From Megaleporinus macrocephalus (taxonomy: Eukaryota > Chordata > Actinopteri > Characiformes > Anostomidae): a DNA stretch of 64,000 nucleotides. The notes beneath the pieces are model-generated. The model searched no databases, was not told the DNA's origin, and saw only the letters and a list, made by a program, of their open reading frames with translations. This document shows, one piece after another, positions 11,306 to 23,179 of the stretch. Made by a program: the position numbers and the translations under genes. Location: NCBI GenBank assembly GCA_021613375.1, contig CM038711.1:23121723-23185722 (forward strand), in the 5' to 3' direction. Positions within the stretch are counted from its first letter, which is position 1; each line of letters starts with the position of its first letter.

Positions 11306-13756
11306 TCTGATAACTGATTCAGAGATCTAGAGTATAACAGTGTCTGATAATAGATACAGACGTCTGGAGTATAACAATGTCTGATAATTGATACAGAGGT
11401 CTGGAGTATAACTGTGTCTGATACTTGATACAGAGGTCTGGAGTATAACAATGTCTGATAATTGATACAGACGTCCAAAGTATAAGAGTGTCTGATAATT
11501 GATACAGAGGTCTGGAGTATAACAGTGTCTAATAACTGATACAGACGTCCAAAGTATAACAGTGTCTGATAATTGATACAGAGGTCTGGAGTATAACAGT
11601 GTCTAATAACTGATACAGACGTCCAAAGTATAACAGTGTCTGATAATTGATACAGACGTCTGGAGTATAACAGTGTCTAATAACTGATACAGATGTCCAA
11701 AGTATAACAATGTCTGATAATTGATACAGACGTCTGGAGTATAACAGTGTCTGATAATTGATACAGAGGTCTGGAGTATAACAGTGTCTGATAATTGATA
11801 CAGATGTCCAAAGTATAACAGTGTCTGATAATTGATACAGACGTCTGGAGTATAACAGTGTCTGATAATTGATACAGAGGTCTGGAGTATAACAGTGTCT
11901 GATAATTGATACAGAGGTCTGGAGTATAACAGTGTCTAATAACTGATACAGATGTCCAAAGTATAACAGTGTCTGATAATTGATACAGAGGTCTGGAGTA
12001 TAACAGTGTCTGATAATTGATACAGATGTCCGAAGTATAACAATGTCTGATAATTGATACAGAGGTCTGGAGTATAACAGTGTCTGATAATTGATACAGA
12101 GGTCTGGAGTATAACAGTGTCTGATAATTGATACAGATGTCTGGAGTATAACAGTGTCTAATAACTGATACAGATGTCCAAAGTATAACAGTGTCTGATA
12201 ATTGATACAGAGGTCTGGAGTATAACAGTGTCTGATAATTGATACAGATGTCCGAAGTATAACAATGTCTGATAATTGATACAGAGGTCTGGAGTATAAC
12301 AGTGTCTGATAATTGATACAGAGGTCTGGAGTATAACAGTGTCTGATAATTGATACAGATGTCTGGAGTATAACAGTGTCTAATAACTGATACAGATGAC
12401 CGAAGTATAACAATGTCTGATAATTGATACAGAGGTCTGGAGTATAACAGTGTCTGATAATTGATACAGAGGTCCGGAGTATAACAGTGTCTGATAATTG
12501 ATACAGAGGTCCGGAGTATAACAGTGTCTAATAACTGATACAGATGTCCAAAGTATAACAATGTCTGATAATTGATACAGAGGTCTGGAGTATAACAGTG
12601 TCTGATAATTGATACAGAGGTCCGAAGTATAACAATGTCTGATAATTGATACAGAGGTCTGGAGTATAACAGTGTCTGATAACTGATACAGAGGTCCGAA
12701 GTATAACAATGTCTGATAATTGATACAGAGGTCTGGAGAATAACAATGTCTGATAATTGATACAGAGGTCTGGAGTACAACTGTGTCTGATAATTGATAC
12801 AGAGGTTTGAAGTATAACAGTGTCGGATAATTGATACAGACGTCTGGAGTATAACAGTGTCTGATAATTGATACAGAGGTCTGGAGTACAACTGTGTCTG
12901 ATAATTGATACAGAGGTTTGAAGTATAACAGTGTCGGATAATTGATACAGACGTCTGGAGTATAACAGTGTCGGATAATTGATACAGACGTCTGGAGTAT
13001 AACAGTGTCTGATAATTGATACAGAGGTCCGAAGTATAACAGTGTCTGATAATTAATACAGACGTCTGGAATATAACAGTGTCTGATAACTGATACAGAG
13101 GTCAGAAGTATAACAATGTCTGATAAATGATACAGAGGTCCGGAGAATAACAATGTCTGATAATTGATACAGAGGTCTGGAGTATAACAGTGTCTAATAA
13201 CTGATACAGAGGTATGAAGTATAACAATGTCTGATAATTGATACAGAGGTCTGGAGTATAACAATGTCTGATAACTGATACAGAGGTCAGAAGTATAACA
13301 ATGTCTGATAATTGATACAGAGGTCAGAAGTATAACAATGTCTGATAATCGATACAGAGGTCTGGAGTATAACAATGTCTGATAATTGATACAGAGGTCT
13401 GGAGTATAACAATGTCTAATAACTGATACAGAGGTATGAAGTATAACAATGTCTGATAATTGATACAGAGGTCTGGAGTATAACAATGTCTGATAATTGA
13501 TACAGAGGTCTTGAGTATAACAATGTCTGATAATTGATACAGAGGTCAGAAGTATAACAATGTCTGATAATTGATACAGAGGTCCGGAGTATAACAATGT
13601 CTGATAATTGATACAGAGGTCTGGAGTATAACAGTGTCTGATAATTGATACAGAGGTCTGGAGTATAACAGTGTCTGATAATTGATACAGAGGTCTGGAG
13701 TATAACAGTGTCTGATAATTGATACAGAGGTCTGGAGTATAACAGTGTCTGATAAT
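11306..13756. repeat. 37-bp minisatellite, ~66 copies with higher-order structure
   Basis: Direct tandem repeat with a 37-bp period. Each unit carries GTCTGATAATTGATACAG and then (A/G)(C/G)GTC(T/C)GGAGTATAACA with variants. Marker variants recur at multiples of 37: TCTAATAACTG starts at 11935, 12157 and 12379 (222 bp, six units), and the GGAGTACAAC variant recurs 111 bp apart (three units) near 12772 and 12883. All three minus-strand frames lack stops, giving overlapping frames of about 290-490 codons with a 37-residue period. These are artefacts. The distal end merges into a LINE-like fragment. Confidence 0.95.
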
Positions 13757-13900
13757 GGCCTGAGGGACAAAAGACTTCCTGCAGTCTGTCACTGAATGAG
13801 CTCTGTCTGATGATGGCACTGTGCAGAGGGGGGTCAACATTGTCCATGATGGTCAGCAGTTTACTGAGGGTCCTTCTCTCTGCTACTTCTAGACATTCTA
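13757..13900 (-). pseudogene. 3' coding fragment of a LINE-like non-LTR retrotransposon (tentative)
   Basis: The minus strand reads, across two frames, MDNVDPPLHSAIIRQ-SSFSDRL and then RKSFVPQAI. This order resembles the C-terminal tail that follows reverse transcriptase in some teleost LINEs (HPLH.., ..SFS.RL, ..RRSFLPAA). Only about 45 residues remain and at least one frame shift is needed. The 37-bp array begins immediately after this motif in reading direction. The family call is from memory; a chance resemblance cannot be excluded. Confidence 0.45.
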
Positions 13901-15105
13901 CTTAATTTTATTGGGACCCTTTTCACTATTTTAGCAGATTTCAGTTTTCCCTGCTTTAAAAATAGTGCTTAGGAAATTTGGTGCACAGTAATGCAGACCA
14001 CGTTTTCTAGAAATGATTATGCTGCCTCCACTGGACTTTGGAAAAAAAGATTTTAATTGAAAGCTCTAATGATTTGTAAGTCACAACCTGTGTAACGTCT
14101 TGTTTGAGTCTGTTCCTGAAGAGAACATGGTGGACTGGGTCTTCAACACTACAGAAGTAGTTTAGTAATCCCACTGCAGTTTGAGAAAAGTTGTAACACA
14201 GTTTCTTTTAGAGTAATTACCCACATTTTATTCTAAAATTAACATTTATATTTAGTATGTTCTGCCTGTGCAGCAGGGCTGTAACTAAATTAAAGTTTTA
14301 ATGAGACCCAGTTTTCAGAAAAGTGTCCAGCAGCATACAAAGTGACACGTCAGTAAGAATAGTGGCTCGTCAGATGAAAATCTTTGATTGGGTGGACATT
14401 GATTGGGCTTTGAATGGACTACAGCACATCAGAACAGTAGTGGTATTACAGAACAACATGAACTATAACTCTGACTGAGGGGAGGGGCTGCATTGCGTTA
14501 CAATTGTAAATAACATCTATAGCATATAGTACATAGTATACTATAGTACTTTTTTTAAAATGTACATATATTTAGGAATAGATAGATTAACAACAACAGC
14601 ACATGAAGTATACCTTATTTGTATTTTTGTGGGGCCCTCAGCTCATGGAGGTCATAGGAAGCCACCTCTGATATTCGGCAGGGCAAAATGTATATTGTTG
14701 TTGTCAGTGGCGAATCATTTAGAGCAATTACAAGAGCTAGGCCTTCAGTTCAGGCCGTAAATGTCAAAACTCTCTGAAAAATTAGATACAAAACCATGTG
14801 TAATTATAGAAAATAAGCATAAAAAAGTTGAAGGATGAGAGAGATCAAGTTGATTAAATGTATGTCTCATCTTTTATGCCTGTGTTCACAAGTGAAATAT
14901 TATTACATAACGTTTAATGCAGAAAGCCTTGCTTTATAAGAACCCTTTGTTTGCCCACTTTCACAGCCACTGTAATGCTAATTTCTGCTTGCACACTAAA
15001 GGAATACTGATGTCAAGTTAGCACTAAGCACATACCCTGCAGGAGACAGACACCTGCACATTCATTACAATCCAGTTATTTATTTAACTAATATTATGTA
15101 AGTGG
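13901..15105. other. AT-rich spacer, nothing assigned
   Basis: No exon-like or repeat-family signal recognised. Open frames are short and without domains. Confidence 0.5.
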
Positions 15106-15178
15106 TGGCACTGTGGTGTAGGGGTTAGCACAGTCGCCTCACATCAAGACAATCTGGGCAAGGGCGTCGATTTGCTCT
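15106..15178 (+). mobile_element. tRNA-like SINE head fragment
   Basis: GTGGTGTAGGGGTTAGCACA followed by GTCGCCTCACATCAAG is the A-box half of the tRNA-derived SINE head seen elsewhere in the window. A degenerate B-box (GGCGTCGATTTGC) follows. The body is missing, so this is a truncated SINE and not a functional tRNA gene. Confidence 0.7.
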
Positions 15179-16184
15179 TGACATTGGTGGGAACCTATGA
15201 ATCTTTTTTTTTTTAGTTTGTTTTCTTTTTGCTCTGTGATAAAATGATAAAGGACTGATATACTGCATATGTATTTCTACTTGCTTTAAACTATTGCGAA
15301 TAACAATTCATAATTTCATTCATTAAATAAATAATGTTAAATTAATGTTAAACTAATGACTGACAAAGAAGTAGTTTAGACTTCAGATTACTTTAGTAAT
15401 AGTGCAAATGAAACAGGTCTCATACATCAGCAACAGTAAAAGTAGATTGAGCTGCATAATCTCCATAAAACCAACAACGTAACAATCACAGACAAAAAAT
15501 CTCTCTGCCAATGAACATACAAGACATAGAGTGTTGCCACTTTCAAACCATAAGCAGTTAGTTTACATCTAAAGACTTATTAACTTTAGTTCAGCCATAG
15601 TGTAAATGAAACAGGTCTCTGACAGAGAGAGAGTTTCACCTGAAGATAGACATGCTACTCTGGAAGACTGTAAGAGAACTGATAGTTGGCAGTTTATTGT
15701 GCAGTTAATTAAATTAATTAATTTCCAAACCATGTCATTCACAGCTACAGACGATGTTACCTTGCTGTATGCTGTGCTGTAAGCCTAGCAACGACATCAA
15801 CATTACTATGATGACTCATTTCATTAGCAAAGTTGACTTTGTGTGACTTACACGTTTCTTTGAAAAGTAGCTCTTTATGTCCACACGCTCTTGTTCTTTT
15901 TTGCTGCCATCGTCACTCGCTTTTGACACCCATGTGTCTCCCACGTTGTACCCTAGTCTTGTACAGGGAGTCTTGCATATGCCTGGAAAGTTTTCCTTCC
16001 AGTACCTACAGAGTCTCACGTGACAACAGGGAAAGGCACAGCCAATCACACAGACCATATGTGTTAGAGAACATGATGTAAGGTTAATCAGACGTTGACA
16101 GTTTGATTTTTTTTGGAGGTGATTAACTTACTGGTGGGGACAGTTCAGTAATTGCTGGATATTGGTGGGGACACGTCACTACCA
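15179..16184. other. Spacer with a weak trace of a hAT-like element
   Basis: Mostly AT-rich. An 80-codon minus-strand frame (16058 to 15816) ends in a Lys-rich stretch with DIKSYFSKKR. This recalls the N-terminal DIxSFF motif of some TTF-finger/hAT transposases, but nothing else supports it. GGTGGGGACA-type words recur near 15185, 16131 and 16163 and may mark ends of an old insertion between two SINE pieces. Confidence 0.25.
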
Positions 16185-16485
16185 TCCATAATTCTATGCC
16201 CATAGATCCGGGTTTGATTCCCGGTCCGGGCTGTTCTGTGTGGAGTGTGTATGTTCTCCCAGTGCTTGAGTGGGTTTCCTCCAGGTACTCCGCTTTCCTC
16301 CCACACGTCCAAAGACCTGCACGTTAGGTTGATCCGTCACTCTAAATTGCCCATAGCTGGCGATCTGTCCATGATGTACCCCGCCTTCGCCCGACGACGC
16401 TGGGATTGGCTCCACCCCCCTTGCGACCTAGACTACCGGGATATAGCTAAAGGTAATGGATGGATGGAAGGATATACAACTCAGC
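16185..16485 (+). mobile_element. tRNA-derived SINE
   Basis: A clear B-box (GGGTTTGATTCCCGG near 16209) is followed by the SINE body: TGTATGTTCTCCC, GTGGGTTTCCTCCAGG, CTTTCCTCCCAC, CTCTAAATTGCCC, then a 3' region ending in GGATGGATGG. The A-box half is eroded. It is the best-preserved copy of this SINE family here. The ~100-codon frame across it is a by-product. Confidence 0.85.
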
Positions 16486-16625
16486 AACTAAATAAAATAT
16501 TCGACACCAAAAGGAGCAGAAAATTCTATGTTCAAAATTTATTTTGATTTTTTAACTTCTTTTCATATATTTCACACATAACATGACTTATCACTGCATA
16601 TCACTGTATCCCTGCAGTTCACTCC

Positions 16626-16945
16626 AGTAGTATTGCTATGTCTGATCTACTTGTACCAGCACAACACACACTAATACACCACCACTACATCAGTGCCACT
16701 GAGGTGCTGAGAATCATCCAGCACCCAAATAATACCTGCTCTGTGATGTTCTAGTGGGGACCCTGGCATTGGAGAACATGGTGAAAGGAGGATAAGAAAG
16801 TACACAGAGAAACAGCTGGACTACAGTCTGTGAGTGTATAACCTGTAAGTGCACCTGTATTGTAAAAGGAGCTGATAACATAAACTATGAGAACAAAACA
16901 CAAGGAAGTTTTAATGCTGTGACTAATCGGTGTGTCTACATAAAG
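16626..16945. mobile_element. Right half of the palindromic MITE family
   Basis: Shares CTTGTACCAGCACAACACA, GAGGTGCTGAGAATCATCCA and the terminal GTTTTAATGCTGTGAC with the copies at 2296 and 45122. The terminal motif is the reverse complement of the left end of the 2296 copy, which confirms terminal inverted repeats for the family. The left half is absent. Confidence 0.75.
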
Positions 16946-17828
16946 TTTCCTGTGAAGTTATCATTTGAAATATTATAAATATGCTTTGAAATTGTAAATG
17001 TTTCAGTTATTCTAGTTATACCAAACATATTCAAAAATGTTGAGGTCTTTGTTTAATTTTTTTTTAGTAACAGCTTGTCCACAGCTACACATCCTTAGAC
17101 CCTCAGTATTGTCTTCTCACAGCTGTTTTGGGCACTTTGATTGGAAATGTGAAAGGTGGTCTCAGACCACACAGTACTGCCTACAATAGCAATGTAACAC
17201 AAACACAGACTTTGGTTCTCTCTCTGCTGGGACCCTGTAGGACTGCTTGATAGATGGCTCACTGCTTTGAGTGTATGCAGGTCTGGTAGTCTTTTAGTCC
17301 TCCCCTCTCACACTGACCATGAGGAGTGTATGTGTGCGTGTATATCTGTGCTGTGTGAGTAACACGAGCTGAAATCATGTGGGACAGAACTGGTGTGACA
17401 GACTTTCTCCGCGCAAGTCTCCAATATGTCATCTGGCTTTTCAAAAATTCAGAATAATAATTAATTCACAGAGCATCACTCAAGCATCTGTCACAGCTAA
17501 CTGACATTTGTTGCAGCAGGTTTGTTAACTAATGCCACGGCCTCCTCATTTGAATACATTTATATGGCGTCTCAGCTGAATATACTACGGCAATAAAATG
17601 TGATGCTGTACCATCACTGCATCTGTTAGGAGTTTCTCCACTAACTTCCAAACATTAAACATTCACTCACAACAGATTCAATTACCTCAGTCTGCACTAG
17701 AATGAACTTCAGAGCTTTAAAATACACTAGCATCACTTTATTTTTCCTTTCTTGCTGGTGTCTTACAGCTTATTAGGCTTTCAATGCATCTTTTTCAGTG
17801 CTGAACTGTTTGCACCATAGGCCATAAG
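16946..17828. other. Spacer, nothing assigned
   Basis: No recognised feature; short frames only. The last eight bases (17821-17828) are the left target duplication of the adjacent hAT element. Confidence 0.5.
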
Positions 17829-19276
17829 CAAAGGTGTCAAAAGTATTCACATTCATTACTCAGGTACAAGTATAGATACTAGGGCTTAAAAATACTTCTG
17901 TAGAAGTTGTAGTATTAACTCAAGCTTTTTACTCCAGTAAAAGTGTAAAAATACTGCTTTCAAAACTACTTAAAGTATAGAAGTAAAAGTAATGTAAGGG
18001 GAAAATGCCATTAAGGACAAAAGCGTAGGCCATACCTCAGAGTAAAAAACATTGTTCCAAAAGTCATAATGACTATAATGTTATATTTAAATGTTAATGT
18101 TGATAAATTTTGGATGCGCTAGGCTTCCTGTTTCAGCCACATATATGCCCATTGAAAATTAATGTATTTTGGTACAATGTAAATATATTAAAGAAGTATA
18201 TCTGTGTTCTACTGAGCATTAACATGTGTTTCATGGAGCAGAAGATATGATGATTAGTTGTCTATAAGTATTGTAATGATGCAAAAAGACACATTATTAA
18301 TAGCCTTTACTGGAATGTAAATGTACATGAATGAAAACAAGCTGAATGAAATAGGAGTAACAATGCTGTTTTTAAAATGTAAGGAGTAGAAAGTACAGAT
18401 AATGAAGTGAAAAATAATTAGTCAGTCAAGTCAAGTTTATTTGTAAAGTGCTTTTTACAACGATGTTGCCACAAAGCAGCTTTACCGGAGTTTAAAAGCA
18501 TGAAAAACATAAAGTCACAACACTTTATCTACTGTGAGCAAGCCAGAGGCGATGGTGGCAATAACTACTCCCTCAACTGGAGGAAGAAACCTTGGGAGGA
18601 ACCAGACTCACAAGCAAAGACCCATCCTCCTCTGGTCACACAGTAGTTACAGTTTATTAAACTAAAGCTGAGTCTGAAGGTAAAAGCTCTAAAAACTACA
18701 CAGGTGCTACATCAGGTAGATGATACAGTGATGCAGTGAAGGATGGAGGAAATGGCACTAATGGAGAGGAGAGCTGGTTGGTGCCGGGTGACAGGGGGGC
18801 CCTGGTGGTCAGTCCTTTACAGTATTCGGCGGGACAGGTGAGCAGTTATTTCCTCAGAAAGCAAAAAAAAAAAAACAGTTAGTTCTGGTTTGGCTTAGTA
18901 CAGAGGATGAGGAGTGTTTAGAGTGTAGCTGGAAACTCTGGCACATCTGATTATAAACAGAATGAACTAAAAGGAGAGAAGCTGCCCAGGTGCTACATCT
19001 GCAGGATACAGTAATGCAGTCGAGGTGTAACAGAAAGAGGAGAGCTTGTTGGTGCCAGGTGAGGAGGAGGCCCTGACAGTTGGACATCTAACAGTATTTG
19101 GCGGGACAGGTGGGTGGTTATTACCTCAGAGAGAGAGAGAGAGAGAAAAAGAAAAGCAAACTTAGTTCTGGGTTGGGTTAGTACAGAGGAGTCGAGGTGT
19201 AACAGAGAGATTATACACCAGTAAATTTCTTTTTCTAGGTAATAAATTATTTGTACTTTGTTACTTGACACCTCTG
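17829..19276. mobile_element. Non-autonomous hAT element with 8-bp target duplication, itself interrupted
   Basis: The ends are CAAAGGTGTCAA (17829) and TTGACACCTCTG (to 19276). These are inverted repeats fitting the hAT-style CAGAGGTG terminus. They are flanked by GCCATAAG (17821-17828) and GCCATAAA (19277-19284), an 8-bp target duplication with one mismatch, as expected for hAT. The left arm has the TACTC/AAGTA-rich body of a common fish hAT family. It breaks near 18421, and the right arm resumes near 19222. No transposase is encoded. Confidence 0.8.
18422..19221. mobile_element. Interspersed repeat nested in the hAT element
   Basis: Starts with TCAAGTCAAGTTTATTTGTA and includes AACTGGAGGAAGAAACCTTG, a dispersed sequence I recognise from many teleost genomes (class unsure, perhaps a LINE 3' region). 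Inside it a segment with GGCGGGACAGGTG is duplicated in tandem, at 18828 and 19100, a 272-bp shift. Short A-rich and GA runs follow each copy. The borders are approximate. Confidence 0.6.
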
Positions 19277-19284
19277 GCCATAAA

Positions 19285-20389
19285 CAGAATTACAAGCATT
19301 AGCTATCTCATGACCCAAATCAATCCCATAATATTTTTCAACTAAGCAAGATCAGGAAAGATATTTTACACCAAACTGATCACTTTTTATAACGAAGATC
19401 ACAAACACATCTCTGAGAAAATAGTCAAGATAATTTCTACAGTGCCACTGTCTTCTATAAACAACACAACGTAAGAAGAATTGAAAGTAAGAAAATTGTA
19501 GTGGATGATGGTTTGAGAAACCCACCAGCAGCATCAGGATACAAATCCCTGAATTGTCCCAACACCACTTTGAAACAGGTACATTAAAAGAACAATAAAT
19601 ATCAAGTACATAAAACACTTGCATTCACGAGAAAATTCAAATGCTATATTATTTCTATTTATTATTCACTGAAGTCCAGCAACTGAATTTAGTTTAAGAA
19701 AAGGACAGAAGGTTTTAAAGACACAGGGGACCAACATCTGTGATAATTGAGCTAATCTTCCTTCTGAAGACCACTATATACTCATACAAAGTATGTCTAA
19801 TGAATATCTTCTCAAAGTCTACTTAAACTGAATGTGTGCTGTAATTTCCTCTCAATGTAAACTGGGCAATCCATATCCTTGGTAATAGTTCTGTAAGCAT
19901 TTCCTAACCAATTAAATAGCTGATATATGGCACCCCGCCCACACAAAACAGACTCAGAGAAACTTGACCAGCTAAAGCTAACCCAGCAGAACCAGAACAG
20001 CTCAGAACAGTTAAAGGTGAAAAACTAAGAAGACGGCCAGCAACAAGATTAAGAAGCTATTCAGAAGCCTACAGATGCAAGCAGGACGCAGGACGTTCTG
20101 AAGAAACACATCTATATGTTTGCCAGGAACCAATTAGCAATAGTTACATGTACAATGAACACGTGGAATTTTCAACATTGTTCAAATACACAGACTAGTG
20201 GCTTGAGGACCATTAACAGCACCTGAACAAGAGTAAAAATCGCCCTCATAAAAGAACAAGTTGCTGCTCTATTGCTTTTGACTCAAGTTATGCAGCAGAG
20301 CATATATTACATATTCTAGTACAAGACACAATGCAGCCCTGTCACAGCCATGCTGTTTGCTGCTTGCTTCTATTTAAGGAAAAGGCCAC
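19285..20389. other. Spacer, nothing assigned
   Basis: AT-rich with an ACC/AGC-rich patch near 19930-20040. No exon or known repeat identified. Confidence 0.45.
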
Positions 20390-20670
20390 GTTACGACTCG
20401 TTGCATTCTGGTCCAGGACAGGAAAATAAGCCTCGCCTCACATTTGGTGCACATCGAAAAAAAAAGTTAAAAGTCAAAAAGTGACTAAGGTAGCAATTAG
20501 CACCCTGAGAGTGTGCAAAATGTACCTAATTAGATTTTGAAGATGAAAAGCTGCGTCTGGCTCGCACATCCCAATTAATTTAAATGTATGCAGAGATAAG
20601 AGCAGCCCTGACCACGTTAACTTCACATCGCAGAGAGGGTCCCTTAAAGTGCACACTTTATTAACATTCA
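20390..20670. promoter_or_regulatory. Candidate conserved non-coding element
   Basis: A non-repetitive block with several homeodomain-type cores (CCTAATTAG near 20524, CAATTAATTTAAA near 20571) and balanced composition. It is bounded by an A-run and a GA repeat. It has the look of a developmental enhancer, but this is an impression only; no alignment was possible. Confidence 0.3.
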
Positions 20671-20984
20671 CTGAGAGAGAGAGAGAGATGGAGAGAAAGA
20701 GAGAGAGACAGAGAAAGAGGGAGAAAGAGAGCTATTGAGAGGGACGCATACTTCAGCCTCCACTCTACAGCAGGTCAGCACTCAGCTGAGGAGGGGCCAG
20801 CGTGAGATGGATGGAGAGATGAGAAATGAAGGGAAGAGGGAAAACAACAGAAGAGAAAGATTAAAAATAGAGAAAAACAACAGGGTAAGACAGAGACTCT
20901 GAGAAGGCCTGCAAACCGAGGCTGAAAGCCGGTGTGGACAGTATTAAAGAAATGTATATGGACAACACAATGTTAAGAACATAC
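20671..20984. other. GA-rich low-complexity spacer
   Basis: GAGA-type runs near 20672-20730, then purine-rich unique sequence. No gene. Confidence 0.6.
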
Positions 20985-21435
20985 TTTAAACAACCAAAAG
21001 TATCCAGACAGACTTTCTAATAACTGAATGTAGCTATTTAAAGGTTCACCCACTGCTGACACAGAGGTTCCACTGTGTATGCAGCTTGTAAAAGCTCCAT
21101 AGAAAAGTATTGCTGAAAGAATGAGATGCTCCAGAGGTCACCATGCCCAGTGACAAGCACCATCTACAGAGTCCTAAAGCCACCAGCACTGGGTTGTGGA
21201 GCAGTGGAACCACATTCTCTGGAGTGATGAAGCACCATTCAATACCTTTGGAATAAGTTGGAGTGGCAATTGTGATCTGTGACTAATTATCAGTACCGCA
21301 CTGATGCTCGAGAAGCTGAACGCAGACCAGTCCTCTCAGCAATGTTCTGATATCTAGTTTAAAGAAATCCCAGAAGAGGTTGTTGCTGCAAAGGAGGACC
21401 AAACTCTCTGTACCTATGATTTTAGAAGGAACATT
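20985..21435 (+). pseudogene. Short Tc1-like DNA transposon remnant
   Basis: CCAAAAGTATCCAGACAGAC near 20994 matches the reverse complement of the right terminus of the related copy ending near 39678. Downstream are GGTTGTGGAGCAGTGGAACC, TTCTCTGGAGTGATGAAGCA (the degenerate DES region) and CCCAGAAGAGGTTGTTGCTG, all familiar from a common fish Tc1-like family. Large internal parts are missing and stops are frequent. Confidence 0.65.
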
Positions 21436-21566
21436 GCATGAGTATGACTTACGTGAGTCACATTAGTCCTTTCCCTCAGAAGGTTACCCTGGCATAGGGA
21501 GAATTTTAACCAGCGGTCATTGGGCAGAAGGCAGGAAATGACCTGGACATGGTGTGCATTATCAGA

Positions 21567-21598
<32 letters not shown>

Positions 21599-22853
21599 CT
21601 GTATACTATGTATATATAAATTACAACATGCTATCTGTGATTTCTAGTGGTTGATTGTAGTGATAATGATAATAAACTTTTTTATTTGTAAAACATGCAC
21701 TTTTCATTTTAGTTACAAACTTATTGTAGTGCTTTACACAGGAACTGAGCTGCAAGTGGAGCTTTCAGTATGAAGGATCTGTAAGATATGCCAGAGCTAA
21801 GCCAGTTTTAAATGTAATAAACAAAAACTTGCAGTGAATGTGGTAAACTTAACAAGAAGCCACTGTAAACTGAATAAGCTAGTAACATAACAAAGTAACA
21901 TGTTCAATACGTTTTCCCCTGTTATCACATGGACTGCTGCATCCTGGACTAGCTCTGACCTATTAAGAGATACATCAAGTCAACCAACCAGCCAAATGTT
22001 ACAGTACTCTAATCTAGTAGTTATGAAAGCATAGACTCATTTCTCTAAATATCCTGCAGACTTTATTTCTCAAGTAATAAAACATTGTCTGATATGGGAC
22101 TCAAATTTTAGTATGCAGTGTAGAAACTTTAGCTTTTGGCACTGAGAAATCTTTAAGTTCAACAGCCTGCAACCTCATTTTGAGTGAAATTAGGTCTTAA
22201 CATTACTTCCATTATGTGTGACTCCATTATATGTCACTTAAACTGAATGAGCTGACACGCATAACTAAGCTTTGTCAGCTTGTGGAAGGTTTTGTGTTTG
22301 TGAATATTGTGTTTACAGATTCATCCTAAGAGCCAAAAATAAAGGGAAAAGTGTGAGGACCTTAAAACAGCACCTTGTGGAACACCATATTACCTACACA
22401 GATTCAGAAGACAATTTTAACATTTTGAAATCAATTTACACTGATTGGAAGTGGTCTGGTGGTCTGTCAAGTAAGACCTAAACTCTAGGCAGCGCTGGCT
22501 CTGTGCTGTAATCTTTCTGAATGTAATAATATAATTAATAATAATAATAATAATAATGCCAATAACAATAATGATAACACACATACTATCTCACCATCAG
22601 TTAATGGTGAGGTTCTCTGTGTGTAGGTGAGTAGCTCAGTAAATAAGTGAAGTAAATTTTTACAATGTAAGAACATGACTCATGAAAAAGATCTATTTTA
22701 CAGGACCATACAGAGACAGAGAATAGCTCACAGCTGTTAGTGAGAGGAACTAGACATCCAAAGCATTGAATGTCTGTAAAAGCTGAATCACTGAAAGCTA
22801 TTATGTAAAATGGCTGGAGGCTGTGAGGAGCTTTGAGGATGTGACTGTGTAAA
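21436..22853. other. Spacer with small microsatellites
   Basis: Contains (GT)n at about 21570-21598 and (AAT)n at about 22535-22557. The remainder is AT-rich with only short open frames lacking domains. Confidence 0.55.
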
Positions 22854-23179
22854 TTGGCCATTGGAGCCCATCATGTTCAGTTTGTTTTGACTGGTCAGTG
22901 TCAGTCTGCTGTGGCTGCTGTTACTGTTGTCGCTGGGTGGTTTAGTTTGGAGTTAATTAGAATATCTGTAACTGAGAAGGGTGGGTTACTTAGATGTCAT
23001 GTCCTTCCATGCTATCCCAGTCCTGTGCTTTGTGTTAGAGCTAACGCTGAGCCGGGAATTTCCTGTTGCCTGTTTAAGTGTCTGCTCAAAACAAAAGAGC
23101 ATTACTTTGCACCATACGTATGGTATTGTTCAATGTAATGTGCTTTTCATGTCTTCTTCTATGCTGGGGCTACAGTGGT

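Noticed and set aside
11529..13840. Overlapping minus-strand frames of 294, 404 and 486 codons
   Set aside because: The 37-bp unit has no stop on that strand, so all frames are open. The same peptide repeats every 37 residues in all of them.
15816..16058. 80-codon minus frame as a TTF-finger/hAT protein
   Set aside because: Only a DIKSYF-like motif supports it. The frame is short, with no other domain, so it is kept as a weak trace only.
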